A DNA stretch of 64,000 nt from CAVUNY01 sp963768585 (GCA_963768585.1 CAVYIF010000006.1:140966-204965), one strand, 5' to 3'. Positions 41,454-51,266 are shown, counted from the first letter of the stretch. Notes: generated by a model from the letters alone, not told the origin. Program-made: numbers and translations.

Positions 41454-42848
41454 ATGAGTACACATACACGTCATAACGAAAAAGGCCAGATTCTCATTTT
41501 GCTCTCGCTGGGAATCGTGGCCTTGCTTGGTTTTACTGCGCTGGCAATCGACGGCGGGGCAGTCTTTTTTGATCGGCGCAGCGCCCAAAACGCCGCCGAC
41601 GCCGCCGCCTTAGCCGGCGTCCAGGCCCTGGCGAAAGATCCCTATCCACTGCAGTTAACCGATAAAACAGATGCCAGATATGTGGCTTTATCCAGCGCCG
41701 TGCATACTGCAGCCCAAAACCGGGCCCACGATAATGCTTATGGCAACCAGGATGGAAAAACCGTCGTTGTTACTTACCCATTGACTGACTTTACCGGAAT
41801 CCATCAGGTCGATGGTGACAACGACCTGCAACATTATGTGAAGGTGACCATCACCTCCACGGTTAAAACTTCTATGATCCATTTGGTCTTTCCGGGAACG
41901 GTTAAAAATACGGTTGAAGCCGTAGCCCATATCATCCCGCCCGACCCCGGCCCGGCCTTCTCGGGAGCCGGCATGGTGGCACTTGCGCCATATAAGGATG
42001 GGGCCATCACGGCCAATGGAAATGCCGTCATATCGGTCGCCGGGGGTGGTGTTTTCGTCAATTCAGAATTGAGCAGTTCGATCACCGCAACCAGTGGTTC
42101 ATTGAATTTTTACACCCCCACATCCGCCACGGTTGGGTCATATGACAGCACCAAGGTCAATATGGATGTAGTACCGGGTCCCGAATTAAAAAATGCCACC
42201 GATAAATATATCCCCTACCCACCGAATTTATCTTTCCCCGACCCGGTTGCCACGTATTGCAATTCAGCAGGTCCCTCTCAGAAGACAACCGAAGACATCG
42301 GAGGTATCACCTACAGTGTTTACTCCCCAGGTACCATGTCCAACCTTCCAAATGACAATTATGTAAAATTAAAGACAGGCATTTTTTGCATCTCAGTAGC
42401 CAATGGCGTTGGCAGCACCATTGGTGACAAGCAAACATTTATCAACGATCCGGGAGGGGTGCTGCTCGTTTTCACAGGCCCGAATGACCCTTGCAGAGTC
42501 AAAATTAACGCCGGCGCTCATGTTGATTTAAATTCACAAATCAGCGAACCTTACAAAGGTCTGATCATGTACGTTGATCCCAAAGGATATTCTCTGGCTT
42601 ACAATGATCCCAAAACCACTGGAGGCGGTCCGCTGCAGCTGAACGGCGGTGAGAATATCTTGATGAAAGGCACCTTCTATGCCCCTACCTGCTCAATCAA
42701 AATGAATGGGGACGGTGGAAACTCATACCGAGGCCAGATCGTCGGCTTCAACTTCGATATCGCCGGTGGTGCACTTGTAAAACTGATTTATATCAGTTCC
42801 GAAAATATCGATGACAAGCCGCAATCTAAGGTCGATCTTAACCAATAA
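41454..42848 (+). CDS. TadG-like (Flp pilus-assembly TadE/G-like) protein
   Basis: A 464-residue protein with the TadG-type start EKGQILILLSLGIVALLGF, an N-terminal membrane helix and FDRRSAQNAADAAALAGVQAL just after it. The remaining 400 residues form a large extracytoplasmic beta-rich domain (ILMKGTFYAPTCSIKMNGDGG). It lacks the von Willebrand factor A domain of full TadG. Such proteins are exported and may anchor surface structures. It is the last gene of the three-gene cluster and a strong terminator follows after 67 bases. Confidence 0.78.
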   Translation: MSTHTRHNEKGQILILLSLGIVALLGFTALAIDGGAVFFDRRSAQNAADAAALAGVQALAKDPYPLQLTDKTDARYVALSSAVHTAAQNRAHDNAYGNQDGKTVVVTYPLTDFTGIHQVDGDNDLQHYVKVTITSTVKTSMIHLVFPGTVKNTVEAVAHIIPPDPGPAFSGAGMVALAPYKDGAITANGNAVISVAGGGVFVNSELSSSITATSGSLNFYTPTSATVGSYDSTKVNMDVVPGPELKNATDKYIPYPPNLSFPDPVATYCNSAGPSQKTTEDIGGITYSVYSPGTMSNLPNDNYVKLKTGIFCISVANGVGSTIGDKQTFINDPGGVLLVFTGPNDPCRVKINAGAHVDLNSQISEPYKGLIMYVDPKGYSLAYNDPKTTGGGPLQLNGGENILMKGTFYAPTCSIKMNGDGGNSYRGQIVGFNFDIAGGALVKLIYISSENIDDKPQSKVDLNQ

Positions 42849-42914
42849 GTAAGCACCTGATCGATCACAAATGCTGTCCATTCCCGAGAAATATTTGGTC
42901 GGGCTTATAAATAT

Positions 42915-42957
42915 AAAGATCCTCCGTTGGGATTTACCTCCAACGGAGGATCTTTTT
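42915..42957 (+). terminator. Rho-independent terminator of the TadE/G operon
   Basis: AAAGATCCTCCGTTGG (42915-42930) pairs with its full complement (42940-42955), a 16-base stem with nine-base loop, followed by five T. Confidence 0.85.
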
Positions 42958-43301
42958 CTGCTTTTCTCCAAACCTGAGGATACGCGTTATTCCAATACCA
43001 ATAGACACAAACGATAAAAGCCTGTATATCTTATCAACGTACTATATTCAAAAGACTGAACTGGGCAATGGACTGGTGAAGATTTATTCCGTAACCACTT
43101 GAATTCGGATTTTATTCGAGCCCCGTGGTATCCTCAAGGAAACGTTGCGGGGCGGAAACAACAACACAGCAACTTTAAATGCTAGCGACGTAAAAAACTG
43201 CACCAAAATGCCCATAAGCTGGCGAGTATTTCATCACCATCATTTAGTGAAGATCAGCGCAACCCTATCTTCAAGAAAACGACCGGGCACAATGGTTGAA
43301 T
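42958..43301. other. Intergenic stretch before the GH16 promoter
   Basis: About 340 AT-rich bases without a recognised gene or hairpin. Short frames on both strands have no family resemblance. Confidence 0.5.
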
Positions 43302-43339
43302 AAGATTGTCCGGTGGGGGATCCCCCACCGGACAATCTT
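43302..43339. promoter_or_regulatory. Perfect 38-base palindrome abutting the GH16 promoter
   Basis: Arms of 19 bases (AAGATTGTCCGGTGGGGGA and its reverse complement) meet at 43320/43321. The right end overlaps the -35 box TTGAAA (43338-43343), which is 18 bases from TATAAT (43362-43367). It could be a large operator or a strong hairpin that insulates the gene. Confidence 0.65.
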
Positions 43340-43367
43340 GAAATTCCGGTTGCTGCCAAGTTATAAT
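43338..43367 (+). promoter_or_regulatory. Promoter of the secreted GH16 gene
   Basis: TTGAAA (43338-43343), 18-base spacer, TATAAT (43362-43367). Predicted start near 43374, leader about 72 bases, with AGGAGAAATATG at the start codon. Confidence 0.65.
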
Positions 43368-43445
43368 ACAACATATCAGTTAGCGTATCTTTCTTCACCA
43401 ACACACATACATGACCGGTAAGTAAATCGAAATAAGAGGAGAAAT

Positions 43446-46400
43446 ATGATGAAAACCAGAAAATCAACATTTGGGTTTGTACTCGGTTTAAGTCTGATCT
43501 TAAGCCTGGTCATATCACCATTTCTATCCCCTGCACCCACCGTGCTAGCTGCACTGCCGGCCGTTGATGACTTTGAGAATGGCCTGCCGTCAGGATTAGA
43601 TGGGAATAATAATGCCATTGGATTCAATACCTTCCAGGATGGGAACGCTGCCACAAATGTAGCCATCTCAACCACTACTGCGCCTCCGGCTGATACACTC
43701 CCAGGCGCGGTTACTCAGAACCACGCCTTGAGGCTGGACCTGAATGTGATTTCTTACGCCGGCTTCACCCACACTTTTGAAGATTTTGCCCTCACCACCT
43801 GGGTTTCACAGGACTGGAGCGCATACGAAGGGATTTCATTCTGGTTGTACGGCAATAATAGCGGCACAACCCTGTTTGTGGATGTGCTCGACAACCGCAA
43901 CCCCGGCTCGATCACAGATGATGCAGAACGCTGGTCGATTGACCTGTCCGACAACTTCACTGGCTGGCAGGAAATCCAAATCCCCTTTGTAAGTTTGCAC
44001 CGCAAAGAAATTGGCAACGGCGCACCCAACGACGGTCTCGGCCTGACCGAAGTTCATGGCTGGGCATTGGGCGCAGTCACTACCCCTGCACCACAAACGT
44101 ATTACGTCGATAATGTAGCTCTTTACGGTGTGGCACCGGTTCGCCCCTTGACAGTGGGTTTCACCGCCATTGACTACAAGTTCACCGAGGGTGTGTCAGC
44201 CACCATAACGGCTAAACTCAGCAAACCATCCGCTGATCCAGTGACGGTTGACTACGCAACCACGTTTGGCCCGGCGGTACCTGGCCGCGATTATATCCCG
44301 GTCATGGGCACCCTGACTTTCCTGCCGAACGTCACTCAGCAGTCTTTTACCGTCCAAACAATCGACGATCAAAAATATCAGGGGGAGCGGGGCGTGCTGG
44401 TAGAGCTTTCGAACCCGACGGGCGGTCTTGGTCTGGGTCTCCCAGCCATCGCCCGGCTTGACATCCTGGATAATGAGTCCTATGACCCGACCCTGCTCGA
44501 CGACTTTGAAACCACCCCCTACCTGTGGTCAGTCGATAGCAAGGCGACTCTGTCGAACCCAGAAATAGCCGCAGGAACCTCCAAAGCGCTGCCCGGTCAG
44601 GGCGCCTTCGAGCACGTGCTGCAAACCGACCAGAAAAACGGAGAAGGCTCGTTTGAATTTGGCCGCACCTTCCCGATCGGTCAGGACTGGAGCGATTTAT
44701 CCGGTTTGAGTTTCTGGTATTACGGTCAGAACAGCAATACCGACGTCCAGGTGAACCTGGCGAACAACCAGGCAGCCGCCGCGGATCCATCAAAATGGAA
44801 ATTGGTTTGGAGCGACGAATTCAACAGCAATGCCGGTACTGCGCCCGATTCCAGCGTGTGGGACCGGGAAATTGGCGACGGTACGGTTAATGGTATTCCA
44901 GGTTGGGGCAACGACGAGTTGGAATACTACACCGGTGGTACAGCAAACGCTGCGACCGACGGACAGGGCAACCTGCAAATCACCGCCAAACAGGCTGATG
45001 GCTCGCTCATGTGTTACTATGGGCCCTGCCAATATACTTCGGCGCGCCTGCTCACCAAGAATCGTTTCGAAGTGGCTTACGGCCGGGTTGAGGCGCGCGT
45101 CAAAGTTCCCCAGGGCTCAGGCCTGTGGCCTGCATTTTGGATGCTGGGCACCGATATTGACCAGGTCAATTGGCCCCAGGCTGGTGAAATTGATATCATG
45201 GAAAACGTGGGCCGCGTGCCCAACCAGGTATTCGGAACCCTGCACGGGCCGGGATACTCTGGCGGGCAGAGCTATGGTGGAATCTACGACCTGGGTAAAC
45301 CGGTTAGCGACGACTACCATGTCTTTGCGATCGAGTGGCAGCCGGACAATATCGTCTGGAGCATCGATGGCATTCAATTCTTTTCCGCAACCCCCAACGA
45401 TGCGTTCCTTCAGGGCAAACAGTGGGTTTTCAACCATCCCTTCTACATGCTGCTGAATGTGGCGGTCGGCGGCAACTTTGGTGGACCGGTCGGGCCCGAT
45501 ACCACCTTCCCCCAGACTATGTCGGTCGACTATGTGCGCCTGTACCAGGCCAAATCAACCTCATCGGAGTTCACAGCTTCGTTCACTGACAGTTTCACTG
45601 GCTGGAAACGGGTCAGCATTCCTTTCTCGACGTTTAAGGGCCCCTTGAGCAAAACGCTGGATCTCTCAGCCGTTCAATCCATGAGCTTTAAGGTGTTGGG
45701 CGGAATGCGCAGCCCCGTGCTGCTCGACCAGATTCACCTGAACTGCTCGAGTAATGTAACCGTCAGCAACACCGCCGATAGCGGGGCAGGATCGCTGCGC
45801 AAGACGCTGGGCAGCGTGTGTGTCGACGGCACGGTGCAATTCTCATCCGAGCTCGCCGGTCAGACGATCACCCTGGTCTCTGGTCCGCTGACCCTCGGCA
45901 AAAACGTAGCGATCGATGGAACGACGGCCCCGGGTTTGACGATCAGCGGCAGCCACACCGACCGCGTGTTCATCGTAAATGAAGGTGTGACCGCAAATAT
46001 AAGCGGCCTCACGATTGCTGATGGATACGGCTTTCAACTGGCTGGAGGTGTGCTGAACAACGGCAACCTCACCCTCGATCATACGATGATCACCGGGAAC
46101 ACGATGACCACCAACAGTGGCGACTTCTGGCAAGGCGGCGGCGGCATCTACAACGGCGATGGTGCCACGCTTAACCTGGTCGACAGTTCGGTGACTGGCA
46201 ACTCGGCTGGCTGGTCGGGCGGCGCAATCTACTCGTTCTACAACACTACCACAACGATTGTACGCAGCACGCTCAGCGGTAACCTATCTAACGACGTTGG
46301 CGGTGGTATCCGTTCCCTGGGGACCACGACCATCCTAAACAGCACGCTCAGCGGTAACACAGCTACCGGCTGGCATGGTGGAGCGATCTTCCAGACCGAC

Positions 46401-46838
46401 GGCAATCTGACCATTACCAACGCGACAATCGCCAACAACGTTGGACCGGATTGGGCGCCCTCGGCGATCTTCATCGGCCAGTTCGGCGGCAGCTTCGTGC
46501 CAACCCTTACCCTGACCAATACCATCATCAGCGGGAACCACTGGTACGCCTGCGAGCCCTTTGCATCGGGCACCGCGGCCAATGTTGTCTCCGGCGGTCA
46601 TAACCTCGTTCAAGATGGGTCCTGCGACCCGGCAGCGAGTGACTTGATCTCGGTTGATGCTCTCATCGCACCGTTGGCCGATAACGGCGGTCCGACACAG
46701 ACTCACGCTTTACTGGCAGGCAGTCCGGCGATCGACGCTGCGGATGACCTGGCTTGCCCGCCTCAGGACCAGCGGGGTGTGAGCCGGCCGCAGGGTCCCC
46801 AATGTGATATTGGATCGTTCGAGTTAGTGCTCCCATAA
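43446..46838 (+). CDS. Secreted multidomain GH16 beta-glucanase, catalytic domain nested in a CBM
   Basis: A 1130-residue exported enzyme. After a signal peptide (about 1-33) come: a CBM11/CIA30-like carbohydrate-binding domain (about 35-233); a Calx-beta domain (about 235-347); a second such CBM beginning DDFETTPYLW at 352; the GH16 domain (452-703) with catalytic Glu581, Asp583 and Glu586 in EIDIMEN; the remainder of the second CBM (704-775, FTGWKRVSIPFSTF, PVLLDQIHLNC); and a parallel beta-helix with choice-of-anchor Q motif (775-1130, GGIYNGDGATLNLVDSSVTG, GSPAIDAADD). It should cleave laminarin-type beta-1,3-glucan outside the cell. The anchor domain may hold it at the surface. Confidence 0.9.
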   Translation: MMKTRKSTFGFVLGLSLILSLVISPFLSPAPTVLAALPAVDDFENGLPSGLDGNNNAIGFNTFQDGNAATNVAISTTTAPPADTLPGAVTQNHALRLDLNVISYAGFTHTFEDFALTTWVSQDWSAYEGISFWLYGNNSGTTLFVDVLDNRNPGSITDDAERWSIDLSDNFTGWQEIQIPFVSLHRKEIGNGAPNDGLGLTEVHGWALGAVTTPAPQTYYVDNVALYGVAPVRPLTVGFTAIDYKFTEGVSATITAKLSKPSADPVTVDYATTFGPAVPGRDYIPVMGTLTFLPNVTQQSFTVQTIDDQKYQGERGVLVELSNPTGGLGLGLPAIARLDILDNESYDPTLLDDFETTPYLWSVDSKATLSNPEIAAGTSKALPGQGAFEHVLQTDQKNGEGSFEFGRTFPIGQDWSDLSGLSFWYYGQNSNTDVQVNLANNQAAAADPSKWKLVWSDEFNSNAGTAPDSSVWDREIGDGTVNGIPGWGNDELEYYTGGTANAATDGQGNLQITAKQADGSLMCYYGPCQYTSARLLTKNRFEVAYGRVEARVKVPQGSGLWPAFWMLGTDIDQVNWPQAGEIDIMENVGRVPNQVFGTLHGPGYSGGQSYGGIYDLGKPVSDDYHVFAIEWQPDNIVWSIDGIQFFSATPNDAFLQGKQWVFNHPFYMLLNVAVGGNFGGPVGPDTTFPQTMSVDYVRLYQAKSTSSEFTASFTDSFTGWKRVSIPFSTFKGPLSKTLDLSAVQSMSFKVLGGMRSPVLLDQIHLNCSSNVTVSNTADSGAGSLRKTLGSVCVDGTVQFSSELAGQTITLVSGPLTLGKNVAIDGTTAPGLTISGSHTDRVFIVNEGVTANISGLTIADGYGFQLAGGVLNNGNLTLDHTMITGNTMTTNSGDFWQGGGGIYNGDGATLNLVDSSVTGNSAGWSGGAIYSFYNTTTTIVRSTLSGNLSNDVGGGIRSLGTTTILNSTLSGNTATGWHGGAIFQTDGNLTITNATIANNVGPDWAPSAIFIGQFGGSFVPTLTLTNTIISGNHWYACEPFASGTAANVVSGGHNLVQDGSCDPAASDLISVDALIAPLADNGGPTQTHALLAGSPAIDAADDLACPPQDQRGVSRPQGPQCDIGSFELVLP

Positions 46839-46871
46839 GCGGCTCGGCCGCGTCAAATCGCAAACTATGCA

Positions 46872-46909
46872 TCCCTCCTCGAGAAAGCAGCATCGATCTC
46901 GAGGAGGGA
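46872..46909. terminator. Inverted repeat after the GH16 gene
   Basis: TCCCTCCTCGAGA (46872-46884) and TCTCGAGGAGGGA (46897-46909) form a 13-base stem with a 12-base loop. No T-run follows. Confidence 0.6.
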
Positions 46910-47000
46910 ACGAAATACGAGCAGGTGGAGGGGATTGCTTTTATAAAAACTCTCAGGCCTGATCATTTCGAAGGAGGCCGAAACATAAGAAGAAGGCCGG

Positions 47001-47528
47001 ATGAAAACCAAAATTTTTTATCCTTTTTATTTGTGTCTGTTTGGCGCTGGGCATGCTGGCAGCCTGTTCGCCTGCCGTCCAAATTGATGTACCCGCAGGT
47101 TGAAATCTGGCCTGGTATGATGAGTTTGACGGCAGCACGATAAACAAAGCGAATTGGACGTTCGATCTGGGTGCCGGCGGCTGGGGAAACGGCGAAGCTG
47201 AATACTATACTTCTCGTCCCGAAAATGCCCGCTTGGAAAATGGGATGCTGGTGATTGAAGCCCGCATCAAGGTGCCCGGCGGAACCGGGTTGTGGCCCGC
47301 TTTCTGGATGCCAGGGTCAAACTGGCTCGACTGCGGTGAAATTGACATTATGGAATACATCGGAAAAGAGCCGGATTTAATCATGGGAACCTTGCATGGA
47401 CCTGGATATTCCGGTGAAACCGGCAGAACAAAATGGAATCGGCAAAAATACAACATCTTGGTGTAAATACGGTTTTCCCAACCCAAATGCTCGTCGATTA
47501 TGTCCGCGTGTATGAAAAAATACCATGA
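47001..47528 (+). pseudogene. Decayed GH16 lipoprotein gene with two internal deletions
   Basis: A start at 47001 (MKTKIF), then a one-base shift leads into a lipoprotein signal (LALGMLAACSPAV). A TGA at 47101 interrupts the frame where a GH16 domain starts (NLAWYDEFDGSTINKANWTFD). The catalytic EIDIMEYIG is still present. Two stretches of the GH16 fold are missing: after LVIEAR, where the usual substrate loop region is lost at a repeated IEAR, and after HGPGYSGETG, after which only FPTQMLVDYVRVYEK remains in another frame. It is a relic of a second laminarinase next to the intact one. Confidence 0.8.
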
Positions 47529-47666
47529 CCGGTATTTGGCCAAAGTTTGCTCATCAAATTTCACGAATCATCTATAATCTTAAATTTAAGATCGCGAACA
47601 AAATTTTATTTCGCAATCTGATTTCTAAACTTGGAAAAGCGTGGTAAACCTGCAGGAGAGGTGTAT

Positions 47667-50600
47667 ATGACGAGCCAGAAATCCCCCCCCATTTTCATCG
47701 GAGAAACCACGCAAAAGCCGTCAGGGCAACGCGTGACGGGAAATTATGTCAACCTCCACGGCGAAGTATTCTATAAAATACAAAATTATGCCGCGATGAA
47801 ACCGTTCTTTATGAGCATCGTCAGCAGCTCAAACCATTGGCTCTTTATTTCATCCACCGGGGGAATTTCTGCAGGGAGAGTTAGCGCCGAACAGTCACTT
47901 TTTCCGTACTACACAGAAGATAAACTCACCGAAAATTACGACAATACCGGAAACAAGTCCATATTTCTGGTGACAACACATGCCCAAGAAACCTTTCTGT
48001 GGGAGCCGTTTTCGGAGAGACAGCAAGGCATTTACCACATCGAGCGAAATATTTACAAAAATGTGACCGGCACCGCAGTTATTTTTGAAGAAATCAACGC
48101 GAGTCTGGGGTTGACTTACCAATATGCCTGGCGGACCGGTGATACTTTCGGCTTTATAAAAACCTCCTGGTTGAAAAACTCTGGCGAGACATCCTGCCAG
48201 ATTGCGCTGGTTGACGGCCTCCAGAACATACTCCCCGCCAGGGTAACGATGGCAACTCAGCTTACATTCAGTGTGCTATTAGATGCCTATAAGCGCAGCG
48301 AGATCAACCCTGAAAACGGGCTTGCTATCTTTGCGCTTAACTCGACACTGACCGACCTGCCTGAACCCAGCGAATCTCTGCTGGCGACGACAGCCTTCCA
48401 GGTCGGGCTTGACCAGGTGGACTATCTTCTCTCATCGACACAGCTTGACAATTTTCGCACCGGCAGGGGTGTAGTCACGGACCGCGAGGTCCGCGGGCAG
48501 CGCTGTGCATATTTTGTGCATACGAAGATCTCGTTGGCTGCAGGTATGGAACGCAAATGGCAGCTCGTCGCAGATGTCAGCCAGGATAGCGCGGCGATCG
48601 TCCATCTATCGAAAAAACTGGGGGATCATACATCGGCTGTGGCGACTGCAATTGAGGACGACATCGCAGCCAATGACCTCAACCTGCAGAAGATTGTCGC
48701 CAGTTCAGATGGCTTACAGGTCTCGAACAATCACCTTCATTGCTCCCACCATTTCGCGAACGTGATGTTCAATGGGATGCGCGGGGGTGTTTTTGCCGAC
48801 CAATACCGGATGCACAAAAAAGATTTTCTTGAATTCACCACTGTCCGCAACAGAACCATTCTGGATAAATACGCAGCATTCTTTTCCGAATTGCCATTAG
48901 AAACAAATATTTCCACCCTTTTCGCCCGTGCGGAGTCAGCAGGGGCTGCAGATTTAATCCGCTTGAGTTATGCCTACCTGCCGCTTTCTTTCAGCCGGCG
49001 GCACGGTGATCCCAGCCGGCCCTGGAATCGCTTTGCGATTAACATCAAGAAAGAAGATGGCTCGCAGCAGCTGGATTATGAAGGAAACTGGCGCGATATT
49101 TTTCAAAACTGGGAAGCCCTGGCTTATTCGTATCCCGAATACGTCGAAAGCATGATCTGCACCTTCCTGAATGCCACCACCCCCGATGGATACAACCCGT
49201 ATCGAATAACCCGCCAGGGCGTTGATTGGGAGCTTCCAGAGCCCAATAACCCCTGGGCTAATATTGGTTATTGGAGTGATCACCAAATTATTTATCTGCA
49301 GAAATTGATGGAAATCAGCGATAGGCTGCATCCTGGCAGGCTGCAGGCGTTTCTAAATCGACCGGTGTTCAGTTATGCCAACGTCCCATACCGGATCAAA
49401 CCTTATGATGATTTGCGGAGCGATCCATATAATACGATAGACTTCGATTGGGATGCGGAACAAGAGGTAGAACGGCGGGTACAGGAGCGCGGGACAGACG
49501 GTAAACTGGTGTACACGCAAGACCGCCAGGTGCTCCAGGTGACGCTTGCCGAAAAGCTGTTAACTCTGCTGCTGGCCAAATTGGTGAACTTTGTTCCAGA
49601 GGGCGGTATTTGGATGAATACGCAGCGGCCGGAGTGGAATGATGCCAACAATGCCCTGGTGGGTAAAGGGTTGTCGGTGGTGACATTATGCTATTTGCGC
49701 CGGACCATTGTGTTTTGCATAGAATTATTGAAAAAAAGCACCCCCGGCGTGGTTCAAATCAACACCGAAGTTCAGCAACTCTTCTCAAACATAACCCAAA
49801 TCTTGATCCAATTCCAGGGCATAATCCAGGAACAGCAAACCGCCAAAAGATCTTTCAACGCCGAACAAAGGCGCGCCATGATGGACGCCCTGGGTACAGC
49901 CGGCAGCGATTATCGCTGGAAATATTATTCCCAGGGTTTTTCAGGCGATTATACCGGCCTGCAGGTTTCGGAAATAGTTGCCTTTCTGGAACTGGCGCTG
50001 CAATATGTCGAACATTCCTTACGAGCCAATCGACGCAGCGACAACCTGTATCACGCCTACAACATCCTGCATCTCGGTCACCGGCAGGCAACCGTCAGCC
50101 ATCTGTATGAGATGCTAGAAGGCCAGGTAGCGATCCTTTCATCGGGAATGCTTTCGGGAGAGGAGTCGCTGGCGCTCTTAGAAAGCCTGAGACACGGCCC
50201 ACTTTACCGGGCTGATCAACAAAGCTACATCCTGTATCCTGACCGGGTGCTGCCGGGTTTTCTCGAGAAAAACTGCATCACGCCGGCTCAGGTCAAAGAC
50301 CTGGCGCTGGTCACGGCGTTGGAACGGGCGGGGGACCGGACCCTGATCATCCGGGATGAAGAGGGAAACTATCACTTCAATGGCTATATTCGCAACCTGA
50401 AGGATGTGACCCGGCTGCTTGAGGAGTTGAAACAAAGCCCTCAATATGCAGCTCTGGTAGAAACCGAGGCAGCGAAAATTGAAGCCCTGTTTGAAAATAC
50501 TTTTCATCACAATGAGTTTACCGGCCGTTCCGGAACCTTTTTTGCGTATGAGGGTCTGGGGAGCATTTACTGGCATATGGTTTCAAAACTCTTACTGGCC

Positions 50601-51149
50601 GTTCAAGAAACAATCATCCGCACAAGAAGTGAACCCGCCGCCGGCGCTTTGCTTGAAAAATACGCTGACATCCGTAAAGGGCAGTGTTTTAATAAAACCC
50701 CCGATGATTACGGCGCATTTCCAACCGATCCTTATTCACACACGCCCAAAAATCAAGGAGCCAGACAGCCAGGCATGACCGGATTGGTCAAAGAAGAAAT
50801 CCTGAACCGCCAGGCGGAACTCGGACTAACCATCGAAAACGGCAGCCTGGCATTTGATTTCTTGTTTCTGGATAAAAATGAAATGCTGGTTGAACCTTCT
50901 GAATATACCTGTTGGAATGTAAATGGCCAACAGCAGCGCATTGAACTGCCGGTTGGTTCGCTTGCCTATGCCGTCTGTCAGGTCCCGATCATCCTCCAGG
51001 CCTCACCCGAGAAATGCATCAGCATACATTTTACAGACGGCGCGGCCCACAAGATCGAAGGTCATGTGTTGGACGCTGTCAACAGCCTTCATATTTTTCA
51101 ACGAGACGGCAAAGTTCACCATCTGGAGATCTGTGTGCCGCCCGACTGA
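47667..51149 (+). CDS. Large clan GH-Q-like protein, probable beta-1,3-glucan phosphorylase (GH149/GH161-like)
   Basis: A 1160-residue cytoplasmic protein without signal peptide. Its length and blocks (MRGGVFADQYRMHKKDFLEF, YEGNWRDIFQNWEALAYSYP, TTPDGYNPYRITRQGVDWEL) resemble the GH94-related phosphorylases GH149 and GH161. The motif PEWNDANNALVGKGLSVVT, with Asp659, matches the site of the catalytic acid in DWND of GH94. Such enzymes cut beta-1,3-oligoglucans with phosphate to give glucose 1-phosphate. The neighbouring secreted GH16 would supply these oligosaccharides. I could not align it fully, so a different activity on beta-glucans remains possible. GGAGAGG precedes ATG 47667. Confidence 0.55.
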   Translation: MTSQKSPPIFIGETTQKPSGQRVTGNYVNLHGEVFYKIQNYAAMKPFFMSIVSSSNHWLFISSTGGISAGRVSAEQSLFPYYTEDKLTENYDNTGNKSIFLVTTHAQETFLWEPFSERQQGIYHIERNIYKNVTGTAVIFEEINASLGLTYQYAWRTGDTFGFIKTSWLKNSGETSCQIALVDGLQNILPARVTMATQLTFSVLLDAYKRSEINPENGLAIFALNSTLTDLPEPSESLLATTAFQVGLDQVDYLLSSTQLDNFRTGRGVVTDREVRGQRCAYFVHTKISLAAGMERKWQLVADVSQDSAAIVHLSKKLGDHTSAVATAIEDDIAANDLNLQKIVASSDGLQVSNNHLHCSHHFANVMFNGMRGGVFADQYRMHKKDFLEFTTVRNRTILDKYAAFFSELPLETNISTLFARAESAGAADLIRLSYAYLPLSFSRRHGDPSRPWNRFAINIKKEDGSQQLDYEGNWRDIFQNWEALAYSYPEYVESMICTFLNATTPDGYNPYRITRQGVDWELPEPNNPWANIGYWSDHQIIYLQKLMEISDRLHPGRLQAFLNRPVFSYANVPYRIKPYDDLRSDPYNTIDFDWDAEQEVERRVQERGTDGKLVYTQDRQVLQVTLAEKLLTLLLAKLVNFVPEGGIWMNTQRPEWNDANNALVGKGLSVVTLCYLRRTIVFCIELLKKSTPGVVQINTEVQQLFSNITQILIQFQGIIQEQQTAKRSFNAEQRRAMMDALGTAGSDYRWKYYSQGFSGDYTGLQVSEIVAFLELALQYVEHSLRANRRSDNLYHAYNILHLGHRQATVSHLYEMLEGQVAILSSGMLSGEESLALLESLRHGPLYRADQQSYILYPDRVLPGFLEKNCITPAQVKDLALVTALERAGDRTLIIRDEEGNYHFNGYIRNLKDVTRLLEELKQSPQYAALVETEAAKIEALFENTFHHNEFTGRSGTFFAYEGLGSIYWHMVSKLLLAVQETIIRTRSEPAAGALLEKYADIRKGQCFNKTPDDYGAFPTDPYSHTPKNQGARQPGMTGLVKEEILNRQAELGLTIENGSLAFDFLFLDKNEMLVEPSEYTCWNVNGQQQRIELPVGSLAYAVCQVPIILQASPEKCISIHFTDGAAHKIEGHVLDAVNSLHIFQRDGKVHHLEICVPPD

Positions 51150-51266
51150 GGTATAAAACAGCCGGGACGAGGCAAAAAAACACAAACGCCAGATATACGC
51201 CCTTTGTCTCGACCTTACAAGGATGAGTGTTTCCATCCCTGTTAAGCATATACCGGCCTTCTGTAG

